Positions 1 to 10,214 of a stretch of DNA of 64,000 bases are shown here, piece by piece. The translations under genes and the position numbers were made by a program. The notes under the pieces are model-generated. The model did not search any database. It was not told where the DNA came from and saw nothing but the letters and a program-made list of their open reading frames with translations. This DNA is from Rhexocercosporidium sp. MPI-PUGE-AT-0058 (taxonomy: Eukaryota > Ascomycota > Leotiomycetes > Helotiales), in NCBI GenBank assembly GCA_020746875.1, contig JAGTJL010000002.1:3472001-3536000 (forward strand), in the 5' to 3' direction. Each line of letters starts with the position of its first letter. Position 1 is the stretch's first letter.

Positions 1-753
1 CGTGTGCGCGATTTGAGGTATGCGCGAGGAATTCCAAGGTCAGTGGGGACAAGGGAATGTCTTCTCAAGAAGCCCTTCATGCTTTGTGGGAGATAACTTC
101 TGGCACCAAATTACTTGTTGTCCACTGGTGATATACTGAGACTGACCAATGTGGCAAGAGCGAAGGAAGGGGAGAGATGGCGAATGGGGAATGTACGACC
201 AAAGAGCGAGCTTGCTGTAATATATACCCAAGAAATCATCTCTCCTTCGCCCTAGGGCACTTGGTGTATGTGGCTCTCTCCCTTCGTTGCAAATTCAAAA
301 CTAACAATGCCCAGCAATTTGAAACGATACAGAGGTACAGCAGTGGTCCAGCTACAGCATCCCACATCACATCATACTGATATCTCCATAGAAGATTAGC
401 ATGGCGTAAGCTTCATCTGTACCCGCCTACCATGTGACAATAACTAATATATATGCCTAGCCCTGCACTAAGGATGTAAGTGGCTCCATCAAGTCGTTCG
501 TTCACCTCACATATCCTAATGCCACTTAGGACACGCTCAATCAAAGAGACGCTACCAATTTTTTTTTGGACATTTTTGATGGAGTTGTCCATCGTTTCGT
601 AGAACCGCTTAAAGATAACAGCCGAAGTTTTGCCGGAACGCGCTCCGCGCGTCTCACCCCTCCCCCTCTCTTCCCCCTTCTCTAACCCCACCATTTGCTC
701 TACAAACCTCCTTGCTCTGCCTACAACAGCTCAAGACAACACTGAGCCCTACA
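1..753. other. Intergenic; upstream of the Sld5 gene
   Basis: No open frame here looks like a gene. Short frames on both strands lack recognisable protein character. The last 100 bases are pyrimidine-rich (C/T tracts around 655-720), which is common in fungal core promoters and 5' leaders just before a start codon. Confidence 0.5.
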
Positions 754-1520
754 ATGGATATCAATGACATTCTCGACGACCTGAACGCTCGCCATCTGGA
801 GCGCGATCCTTTTGCAGCGGACGATGAAATCGGAGGTAGAGGTTCTGGACAAGCAGATCTGCAAGCATTGACAAGAGCTTGGGTCAACGAGCGTGGAGCG
901 ACTGAGCTCTTACCGTATGCCGCATCCTCCTACTTCTGAAAGTATCTAATCCATGCAGCTGGCCAAAAGATGGCCTCATCGACCGTGCAACGAATCGCAT
1001 CAAGCAGCAAATTGAACTGGTCGAGCAAATGACCGGCGACATGGACCCGAAAACCAACTTCAGCCTCATCATAATCCAGACCGAAGTTGAGCGCTGGAAA
1101 TTCCTCATCCGCTCCTACCTACGCGCACGAATCGCTAAAATCGACAAACACACCCTCCACTACCTCTCCCCCGAACACTCTCACAGACTCAGCGAGACCG
1201 AGATTGCCTACGCGACGAGACATCAGCAGCTGCTGCACGGGCATTACTTGAGCAGTTTCTTGGGAAGCTTTCCGCAGAATCTGCAGAATCTTAATGATAC
1301 GGCGGGAGGGATCAATATGATTGGGGGCCCGGATGAGGAGGAGGGAGTTTTCGTTAGAGGGTTGGGCGCGAGGGATGGTAGTGGGGAGTCTGCGGTTGTC
1401 GTGCATGGGAGGGGAAGAGATGGGGATGGTGAAGTGGATGTAGAGAGGGGAGAAGTGGTTATTGCGAGGTGGTCGGACGTTAAGGATCTTGTTGAGAAGG
1501 GGGAGATGGAGTTGGTTTGA
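754..1520 (+). CDS. SLD5: GINS complex subunit Sld5
   Basis: Sld5 is one of four GINS subunits. GINS joins Cdc45 and MCM2-7 to form the replicative CMG helicase in the nucleus. The frame opens at 754 with [11 protein letters not shown]. Exon 1 is 754-914, a 44-bp intron (GTATGC...TGCAG) follows, and exon 2 is 959-1520. The join restores the [11 protein letters not shown] segment. The product is about 240 residues, close to the usual Sld5 length. The alpha-helical A domain is visible as [19 protein letters not shown] and [15 protein letters not shown]. The C-terminal B domain includes [22 protein letters not shown], where Sld5 contacts its GINS partners. Between them is a glycine/acid-rich linker (about residues 165-210). 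An in-frame TTG lies upstream at 712, but the family N-terminus fits the ATG at 754. The intron is short but in frame. Confidence 0.93.
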
Positions 1521-1528
1521 GGTATACA

Positions 1529-2009
1529 ATGGGATCTACGGGCTACGAATTCTCTTCCGATCCGTCGAATCTACCAATCCACACTGTTTGGCCATTCGGT
1601 AGACCTACACGCGTTTGGAGTTGGGGTACGATTGGGGAAGGTATCCGCCTTCTCGGATTGGGAGATCTTGGTGCGGTAATTCCCATGGACAGCCAGCCAT
1701 TGATCGTTTCGCAAGGCTCGATGTAAGCTTCGCAGTATCTTCCGCAGCATCTTCCTAGGGTCTGCCATTCCTGTTCAAAGAGCCAGAATGTCAAGGGATC
1801 ATTACGCGCGGGACAACAGAAACTTCGAAGACCTTTCCTACTCGGCAAAGTGGATTGTTGCGATTTACGCGACAACTGCGAGCTTCAAGGACACAAACCC
1901 GATATTATCGGCTTTCCAACCCTTTCGAATGCATACTTCCATCCATCAGAACCACAAGTCTATACCCAGGAGGTTGCAGTCGATCTGGTAGAAGACATAC
2001 ACATGAAGT
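1529..2009 (+). CDS. Candidate small gene, unrecognised (weak)
   Basis: I do not recognise this. An ATG at 1529, eight bases after the Sld5 stop, opens a frame of 65 codons to a TAA at 1724. That stop lies inside a GTAAGC donor-like site. Skipping 1723-1758 (GTAAGC...CCTAG, only 36 bp) rejoins the same frame, which then runs 83 codons to a TGA at 2007. The second half carries CHSC and CCDLRDNC, so it could bind metal or form disulfides. Against it: the intron is below the usual fungal minimum, the antisense strand is also open (1543-1875), and no known domain is visible. It could equally be the 3' untranslated region of SLD5 or a gene relic. Confidence 0.22.
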
Positions 2010-2838
2010 GAGCGGATAGAAGTAGTAAGAGATCACGTCCGCGGACCGCGGACATAGGCAATATTGGCTATCATGCGTGCTTGCTGAATACTCACGACTA
2101 CTGAAGCACCAAACTGCCCAAGATCAACATGGCGAACAGGAATAGATGGACATCTATTAAGCACGGATGAGGTTGTTCTTTGATGTTATCATTCGGCGTT
2201 CGCGTTGATCGGCCGTCCGCTGAATTCGGACAATTCCACAACCGAAGCGAATTCCTCCCTACGAAGCGACCTGACGGGGTGGTGGTAGACTGGACTATCG
2301 GGCGAGAAGGCTTAGATCTAAAAGAATGCGAGGAACATGCTCGCGAGATGTTCGATTCCCAGATTGAAGGTGACAGCTTTTTGCCTCATTGACTTTATGC
2401 TTCCTTAAAGTTGTCAAGTAAGGAGTTAAAGCAAGGGACCCGGACCGTATTTCAGATCTCCAAGAGGAATGCTTACTCTCATATGCATTATCGCCTGCAG
2501 ACACAGTATTTAGAGTTGCCATCCCCTGTCTTGTGCTTACGGGCCATCTCGCTGTCAAACCCCAGACTTGTCTAGTAAGCACAGTGCAGCGCGCTAGTCC
2601 GTCAGCAACCAGTGAAGGCTTTCGCTGCTTTACATTATTGGTATGCCTGAAGGCGAGCAACAACCAAAGATTCGTCCTCTGAACCCATGTCATTCGTGTA
2701 CCGCCATGGGGCGTTTATTTTGCGTCGGGATAAAGATCTGGACTTCCGCTCTCTGCACCTCCAGTTTAAGTACGGTCCGGTTCGCACTTCCAGAAACCCA
2801 TCATCGTTCTACACGAATACCAGAGAGTCACCGGCAAC
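2010..2838. other. Intergenic; upstream of the DUF2985 gene
   Basis: Only short frames on both strands, none with protein-like character. This is presumed to hold the promoter and 5' leader of the gene starting at 2839. No repeat or other structure stands out. Confidence 0.45.
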
Positions 2839-4101
2839 ATGACTCCTTCAATCTCTCCGGATGACAGAGTGGGATCGACTCTCACTCCGACACAGACCAA
2901 CAGATCGAAGGCGGACGGCTCCAAGGCCAGTAAAATAGTAGAAACATTCACAACATCCAGGCCGCCCGTGGGAATGTTCCACGCGTTTGGTTCTGTTGGA
3001 TCAAACATCCCATCACTCAACGATATCCAGAAAGGCAACTTCGAATCAGATGGTTGGTCTGGTCCAGGTCAGAGGAGGAATAGCAACGCACATCGTGATT
3101 CAGATCACCATGTCCTCCGTTTCCATCGCCATAAAACCCTCAAGAATCTACCACCGATCAGTGACCCCGTGAAGACCACGACTCTCGACGAAAAGAAAGG
3201 TTCTGATGGAGTTGGTGTCGAAAGTTTATTGACTCCTTCGAGTGGAGAGGCAGTGGTTGTCACTCCTCACGATCCTTCCGTGCCTTACGAAAATGGATAT
3301 CAATTCCCTCCCAAACACACCAAGATGCAAGCCATCAGAATTGGTGCGATAGGATTCTGGAGATTCGTCACCACCCCCTTCGGATTCCTCCTCACGATCT
3401 ACGCCCTCAACATTGTCGCATGGGGTGGCATGCTTTTCTTAATCCTCATCAGAGCCACCCCAGCAATGTCCCACCCAAGTTGGAATTCCTGGGACAGTGG
3501 CGCCAAAAAATGGCTCGAGATCGACTCCCAGATCCTCAACGCTCTCTTCTGCGTCACTGGCATTGGACTGATTCCTTGGAGATTCAGAGATCTCTACTAC
3601 CTTCTCCAATGGCGTTACCGGAAAAACAACGACGCGCTGAGGAAGCTAGCCGGTATCCATCGGGGGTGGTTCAGACTCCAGGGCTCTCAAGATCTTCCTA
3701 TTCACTGGGACCCGAAGACCGACGAACTCCCTGAAGGCGTCCCGGAATCCGCGCTCTGCCTCCCCATCAGCCTCTCACCCGACCCACCCCTCACAGGTGA
3801 ACGCGCGCCTCCCACAGCCAAGTACTGGAAACTTGATTTCGTCATCTGGGCATTTGTCTGGAATACTTTCCTCCAAATCGTTCTCAATGGCCTTATGTGG
3901 GGACTCAACAAGTACGACCGTCCTAGCTGGAGTGTAGGACTCTTTATCTCGCTCGCTTGTATCGTTGCTAGTGCTGGTGGATGGGTGATTTTCAAAGAGG
4001 GCAAGAAAGTCAAGAGTGTGGAGGGTGTGCCTGTTAGTGAGGAGGACCAGAAGATCCTTGCGGAGATGAGGGAGAAGGAGAGGGGGACCGGATCTGTCTA
4101 G
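2839..4101 (+). CDS. DUF2985 family integral membrane protein
   Basis: An intronless frame of 420 residues starting at ATG 2839. Residues 1-160 are polar, Ser/Pro/Asp-rich and probably disordered and cytosolic. The C-terminal half has four hydrophobic segments at about 181-204, 232-249, 332-356 and 365-385. Between the second and third is a conserved-looking loop with WRFRDLYYLLQWRYRK and IHRGWFR. This layout (disordered N-terminus, then a WRxRDLYYL loop between helices) is that of fungal DUF2985 proteins. Their function is unknown. The tail is short and charged. Family assignment rests on recognised motifs; any role in transport or signalling would be a guess. Confidence 0.8.
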   Translation: MTPSISPDDRVGSTLTPTQTNRSKADGSKASKIVETFTTSRPPVGMFHAFGSVGSNIPSLNDIQKGNFESDGWSGPGQRRNSNAHRDSDHHVLRFHRHKTLKNLPPISDPVKTTTLDEKKGSDGVGVESLLTPSSGEAVVVTPHDPSVPYENGYQFPPKHTKMQAIRIGAIGFWRFVTTPFGFLLTIYALNIVAWGGMLFLILIRATPAMSHPSWNSWDSGAKKWLEIDSQILNALFCVTGIGLIPWRFRDLYYLLQWRYRKNNDALRKLAGIHRGWFRLQGSQDLPIHWDPKTDELPEGVPESALCLPISLSPDPPLTGERAPPTAKYWKLDFVIWAFVWNTFLQIVLNGLMWGLNKYDRPSWSVGLFISLACIVASAGGWVIFKEGKKVKSVEGVPVSEEDQKILAEMREKERGTGSV

Positions 4102-7100
4102 TGGATGAATGTGAGCAGCGCGATCACGAGGGAGGGGAAATACGCATGGTGTTCAGGCTTCGAATGAGCATTGGAGGACATTTAGAAATCTGGATGGCGC
4201 TAGCAATGGAACAGATTGACTTGTTTGAGGGATGGGTTGGAGGAGAAGAGGAGGATATCACGATTGTAATATTGTCTCTTGTGGCTTAGAGCGCCCGAAA
4301 TGCATTTTCTCAAATTCCATTCACCTATCCGGAATTTCTTATATCTCAATCTTTTGTCCTGCCAGATGATCCAACTAGCGACAACCGCTCAAGATGACTC
4401 TCCAATATAAGATCTGCTTCACCATCATCTCCTATCACTTCACTTCGCGATGCTCCTCATTGACCAGACCATCAAACCCAAACCCAGAATCTCGTTCTAT
4501 TCCACCCTATCCTATCCATCTATCCCAATACCCTCTCCAATCCCATCACCCCCCCCCCCCCCCCCCCCCCCCCCCAATACCCGATTTCCTCCTCAATACC
4601 CACTCCCACTTCCACCTCCCTGTACACACGAACTCACCCCCTCCCGTCCAAAATCCCACCTAATATTATGCATAAACTCCATCCAATCACGCCCCTTCCA
4701 TCCTCCTTTACCATACTCCTAACCCACAACTAGCCACCCAGCCCCAGCCTAGTCAACAAACCGAGTCCCCGAAATAGGCAATCATTTAGCGTCGAAAAAT
4801 GAAGAGCATAGCAGAGCACCAGAAAGCTTAATAAGACCCCTGTTTGTTCTAGAGGGAGATGACGGGATGGGATGGGGATGGGTGGGGACGGGCCAATCGG
4901 ATGTCGTCTTACCTGCGTCAAGACTTACATAACGAAGCTCCTTGTATTTTCTAGGTGCTGATTCTGGGTACTAGTGCTGGTTCTTGGTGCTGCTGGTTGG
5001 TTAATGACTCCCTCCTTCTATTTCCCTTCGGAAGTATTGAGTAGTTATCCCGGCTGTCTGTACTCACAACTCTATACGGTAGAAAGATAACTCCTACAGA
5101 GGAGGAGGGTATCAACTTCTACGGCCTTTTTCGCGGATACGGGAGGCGTACGGAGTACGTCCGTAATTCGATGATGCTCGCTATTGGCTCCGACGTTTCC
5201 TACTCTCGGTCGGCTTGTGCGGGGTGGCGTATGGCGGTTCGGGGACCGGCTTAGTTAGTAAGATCGGGCGTTTCTGAGTAAGAGAAGTCGTACTGTATTT
5301 TGAGAGTTGGTTGCAGGGTCTTTATTTTGTTGTGAGGAAAGGGGGGAAGGGGGGTTACGAAGGTCTTCCTCTTTTCGGTTTTTTGCATTGATAAAAGGTG
5401 GGCTTGTGCGTGGTCATGGTGTTTGGGTTGTGATTGGGTTTGGAGTTCGTACGTAATGCTAGTGCTGTGTAAGGATATCCTGAAATGATGTTTCTGCGAC
5501 ATTATCATTCGGTAAAAGATATTTATATTTCTCTTTCAGAAGCTTAGAAGCTTGGAAGGTTGAGAATTTGTTCGATGATGAGATGACACGATGACTGTCA
5601 CGGCCCTGGGTTGTTTCGCTTGCTCGCTTCTAACCGACCGCCGTAAATCAACGGATTTCTTTCTCCACCTCCCGGCCGTCAAATTCTTCATACAGACCCG
5701 GGACACGGGACTATGCTTTTTCGATGCGTTTTCGGTTGATTATTGTTGGGATCATGACGTTGGAGATGCTGACAGTGAGAAACATATGTACATGCGTGCG
5801 TCTGTGGACTCGTGTCTTGGCTTGTCCTCGTTGTGTACTAGCACCTGGAACCTCGGTCTTGATCGAAAGTTTTCACCTTACTGTGCTGCATGCAGAAGCC
5901 ATATTACGAAATCTCTGGAGTCAAGTGTAGACTCCTAGGATGAAGCTTTCATGTGATATATACGGTACTTGTCTTTTTTGTAATCCTCTTTCTACCCAGC
6001 GCATCTCAAAGTTCATTCTTGAAATCAAAATCACCCAGTCCTCGGCTACGTTCAATTCTTCAACTTCACTTTCATACTTCTTTCTTACGTTCATCTTCTC
6101 AGCCTACCTTCAGACACAAGAACTCATGTCGTGGCGTACCCTCCTCTCCGCTCTCCTCCTTCGCGAAGTCGAGAGCCCTTCTAGATCTCTCGATCCCTCA
6201 GATCGCGATATCCCACTGACGGATTTCTCTTGCGAATAAACCCCTTCCTTCCTTCCGTCCCTCGCTCTGACCTCTATCACCCTCATACTCGCTAAAGCTG
6301 TCCGAAACGCAAACGCACACAGCCAACACATCGGCATCCACCCAGAAGAGTAATGATGCAGGAGGTTCGAAGTTTCATGATGGTACTCACTTCGATCCTC
6401 CTAGCTGTGTCAGTGGTTGTCATTTTCTGCTGTACGAGGGCGGGATTGGAGCAGGATTTCCAAGTATCAAAACAGAATGTCTTGGAGGGCGGTAATACTT
6501 CGATTTCCATTCAATTGTGATAATGGATTTTGAGGGTGGAGCAGCTTTGAAGGGCGGGGAAACGCATAGAAATGCGTCGCCTCACCGTGCTCATCGGTTA
6601 CAAGCTGGGGGACGAGATCTGAAGTTTGTTTTGAGGGAGAGATAGGAGGGAATATCTTTGGGGTGGGCGTGGAATGTGCATGAGCTGGGACGGAGGGAGG
6701 GAAGGACATAGTCTGAAAAAGGTAGATTGCGTTTGGCATGAGGCTCTGATGTGGGTCAGAAGGGACGAGGAGAGCATAAGAGAGGAGATGGAAGTACTTC
6801 GAAGTCTGGCGGAAATCTAACGGAAATCTGGATCCTGTCACACCACATCAATCTCGTATCAACCTTAGAGATCCTCGCAGATACCGTATGTACGTATGGG
6901 GCAGATGCGGCATTCGTCGAATTCTCCAAGCCGAAGAATTTTACGGATGAGAATTCTTTCGTCGACTTCCTCCGGCGAAATTTTCAACTGCATTACTGAA
7001 GGTTCCGAACAAGTCTAGTTTTGGAAAATTCCGAGGCTGTGGACAGGCATTGCTTATGTTACTGACGGAAATGGTGGAGATTGTTGAATACACATGATAG

Positions 7101-8055
7101 CTTGGGAAAGGTTAGGTTGTGGTGGATGGTCGCTTGGAATGATTCACTTTCTTGGACGGGAAAATTGATGAATTGGATTATTCAATCTCATGTTCTTGAA
7201 TTTAATCTTCAATATCTCAAGCCGTAAGGCTCCTATCACACGTGTGGGCGCATGGTGCCATGTTGTCACACAATCGTATCAAGGCTCGCCAAGCATCCAG
7301 CCTGACAGTGATTTTACGACATCACTCCTCCTGAACTGCAGATGAAGTGCTCAAGACACAAGTTGACGAGAATTACTATTCATAATGGCATTGCAATTAT
7401 TCAAAAGCATCAAATATCATGCTCAATCTGCTTAATCGCATCGATCAGCCCCAACTTACCTCGCTCTCACTCCCCGTCTCACACTCTTTGTACTCCTTCC
7501 CGTCACTTCCATTCGCTACCAGCTTCATATTTTATGCACTCATCAGAATTGGGAGGGAAATATGGGTTGGGCATTGTTGGGTGCGGTCAGGTTGTGCCTG
7601 GTCTGAACGTGAACGGAGGTTCAGCCTCGTCTTTCCTCGTCCCCTTATATGCGGGGTTGGATTTTATGAGCAATTTATGCGTTGAGCGAAATGTCACTGG
7701 ATACTGCAGATAAGTGGTATAATATAGCCTGTGATAAGGAGGTGTCAAAGTGCCCTGCCATACGTGGAAATCCAAGACTGGAGGCACGGCACACCTTCTG
7801 TTTTAGTGATAATCAGCGAAACCGGAGTGAGAGAACATATATATATGTATCGCAACAGCTTTCTCAGATTGTTTTGTGCTGTTAAATTGACTGACAGATC
7901 TATGAGATATAAGGCTCGCGGATTCAAACTCAATCCCTGGTCCTCTTGCAGCAATTTGCTCAGCCTTACGTTGCGCTTTCTAGGCCTTGAAGCAAGACAC
8001 GACGATACAACAAACCTGACAATACTCCAAGTTCTGTCATTTATTCGACGTTCCG
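4102..8055. other. Long gene-poor interval (4 kb)
   Basis: No convincing gene. It holds a 27-base C run (4549-4575) and a G/C-containing region near 5100-5240. A plus-strand frame of 115 codons at 5591-5938 has no recognisable motif. On the minus strand, frames at 6467-6715 (ATG reading MSFPPSVPAHAHS) and 6292-6507, plus a coding-like stretch SFSEYEGDRGQSEGRKEG just below 6300, could be exons of one small Pro/Ser-rich gene. I could not join them in frame. The last kilobase before 8056 includes the promoter of the protease-caspase gene. Confidence 0.4.
4549..4575. repeat. Poly-C homopolymer, 27 bases
   Basis: An uninterrupted run of 27 C follows a C-rich tract, about 450 bases after the DUF2985 stop. 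Runs this long are prone to slippage and can fold as i-motif (C strand) or G-quadruplex (G strand). The exact length may not be reliable in the assembly. Confidence 0.95.
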
Positions 8056-9806
8056 ATGTCTTCTCGACACGATTCAAAGTATAGCTCAGATTGGAGCCCG
8101 TGGAAATGGGCAGAAGAACACAACTGCTGGAGCAGATACCGGATAACATCGAAGGGTCTCTCTGTTACAATATCCAATCTTTCAGATCTCCATTGGCCGT
8201 ACTCTTTTAAGGTGTTTACGAATGGGACTATGAGGCCCCCCAAGATGTAAATAAGGAAGACGGTGATGATAGAGACGATGCCGAAGACGAAGACAGCATT
8301 CCGATTGGATCCGCAAGCTCCATTGATCAGGTTGTCTCGAGCTTTAGTGAGCTTCAAGTCAGCAACGCAATTCGAAATCAGGGCACATACATATCTTCAG
8401 GTTCCGATGGCTTTCTAACCAATGGCACGACGCAAAGTGAAAACCAGTACGGGGTATCCTCGAGTTTCAACGACTATCCAAGCAATGACATGCCCCAATA
8501 TAGCAAGATACAGGTCTCTTAGATATCCATCTCCATCCACAGCTCTATGCTGATCTTCGACCAGGGAAACTACCATAACACCGCAATTTCCTATGCCCCA
8601 TATATAACAGTGGTCTTGCATGGACACAAGCATAAGGAACTATGCTTGACAGCATTGATAGATACAGGGTCGAACGATAATTGGATGTCCGAGTCCTGCG
8701 CCAGAAGCCTTGGGCTCCAGAGTGCCGTGAAAAATCACCCTGGCACCAGCTCCAGGGACTCGTTCTCAAACCCCCTGGCCGCGGAAATGTCCATTCTAGG
8801 TACCACGGTGGAGTGCACTTTTCAGTTCCTTTACGGTGGCAAGAAGCGTCGTGCTGCCTTCAAGCTGTTTAAGAGTGTATCTCGTCGGGTGATGTTTGGT
8901 ACTAATATGGCTACTACTATGACAGCACTCTACGGGCAACCTACGGAGCCTCAAAACTGCTACAGGAACATCAAGTTGCATATGATGCAATGGGAAAACG
9001 AGACTGCGAAGTGTGTGTGCGGCCCTGAGCTTGACAGATTGGCCAGTGTCTTCAAAGGCTTCGAATTGCATTCATCGCCTCGTTTCCTAATCCCTGATTA
9101 CAACTCAATGGAGACAACCCGTGGGTACATCAGGGATGCACTTAGTGAATGTTCACAGGGGGATCTACTCATCCTCTATTACAGTGGACATGGGATTGAG
9201 CCAGGAAATGGCGAAGGTTGGAAACTTGCAGGGTATGCAAACTCTACTCCCATTTTACTGATGTAATGAAGGTGGTTCTTTCCTATCTCAAGCTAGCTGA
9301 CAAGGCTCGCATCTTATAGAAAGAATGCGAGGTTTGAATGGAGCCCGCTTCATTCCATGTTGAGGAAATCCAAAGCCGATATTCTCCTTCTCCTCGATGC
9401 CTGCCATTCTGCAGCTGCAACCAAGGGAGCCACATCTGCAACACAGGTAATACCCAGCATATCCTACATTCGCACATAATAAAAGGCTTACGTTAATACT
9501 TCTCTCCAGCTTGTCATCGCAGCGTGTGACTCAGGCCAGAATACCAACAGTCCACCCCCTGCGGAAAGCCTCGACAACGGCGAATATACCTTCACAGCAG
9601 CACTCATTCATACCCTCAAGGGAATGAGCGCTGATGGGCAAGGTCGCCAGAATTTCTCCGCCATCACCATTCGCCAGGGTATTGATGACCGTATGGCCTT
9701 TCTCCGCCCCAGCTATCCGTACAAGAGCGAACTCATGCATTCGCCCATATTGACTGCGCTTTCAGGAGACGACACATGCCAAGATATTCGTTTGATGCCG
9801 GCATGA
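8056..9806 (+). CDS. Retropepsin-like domain fused to caspase-like domain
   Basis: Five exons as I read them: 8056-8155, 8212-8453, 8523-9232, 9320-9446 and 9510-9806, giving 491 residues. The second intron is the least certain (69 bp, or 96 bp with another donor). The N-terminus has a Trp-rich segment (SDWSPWKW...GVYEWDYE), a start common in fungal proteins, then an acidic linker. A retropepsin-like aspartic protease fold follows: hydrophobic strand, ALIDTGSNDNWMS with the putative catalytic Asp at about residue 161, and a later VMFGTNMA strand. Next is a fungal caspase-like domain (peptidase C14 relative): FLIPDYNSMETTRGYI, then DLLILYYSGHG with catalytic His near 337, then DILLLLDACHSAAA with catalytic Cys near 379, then a LVIAACDSG strand. 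Similar caspase-like domains occur in fungal NLR-type cell-death proteins. Both dyad residues are present, so activity is plausible. Retropepsins act as dimers, so this protein may self-associate; that is inference. Convergent with the DUF6604 relic downstream. Confidence 0.8.
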
Positions 9807-10214
9807 TGTCACTTGGCTCTTGATTTACTGGAGCTGTATTTCGGAATCTTTGTCTGATGGAAGTTGAAGGCAAGTGAGCATTCCCGATGGGGTTTATGGC
9901 TTCGTTTGCCCTGAAAGGATGTTGAATTTTGAGGATTTCGTTTGCGTCTTGTTTTGCGAATTCTCTTTTACTCGGAGCGCCTTCTCCATCACAATATCAC
10001 ACTAAAATCATAAATAAGTGGTTTTTTCAGTATCTGATGATGCCTATTTTTGAAAGTCTCAAACAGTGAACTTGGGTGTGACGTGTATTTCATTCCCGAT
10101 CTTGAGTTACACGTTTTCTTCCTCCCATAGTTGCAACAACAATATGCCCTGGAGCGACACTAACTACAAGAAGATGCAGCAAAAGGTTCCCTGAGAGCAA
10201 CCGGAATTCCAACT
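9807..10214. other. Shared 3' interval between convergent genes
   Basis: About 400 bases between the stop codons of the caspase-like fusion (+) and the DUF6604 relic (-). AT-rich in parts, with no open frame of note. It presumably holds the 3' untranslated regions and poly(A) signals of both. Confidence 0.45.

Noticed and set aside
1119..1529. 136-codon minus-strand frame
   Set aside because: Antisense to SLD5 exon 2; no protein character of its own.
4394..4722. Plus-strand frames with long proline runs
   Set aside because: Created by the poly-C run and C-rich flanks; not gene-like.
8796..9071. Minus-strand frame opposite the caspase-like gene
   Set aside because: Shadow of the plus-strand coding frame.
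8547..9266. Idea that the DTGS protease segment is part of an LTR retrotransposon polyprotein
   Set aside because: No reverse transcriptase, RNase H, integrase or LTRs nearby; the DTGS domain is followed directly by a caspase-like domain in the same frame, with host-type introns.
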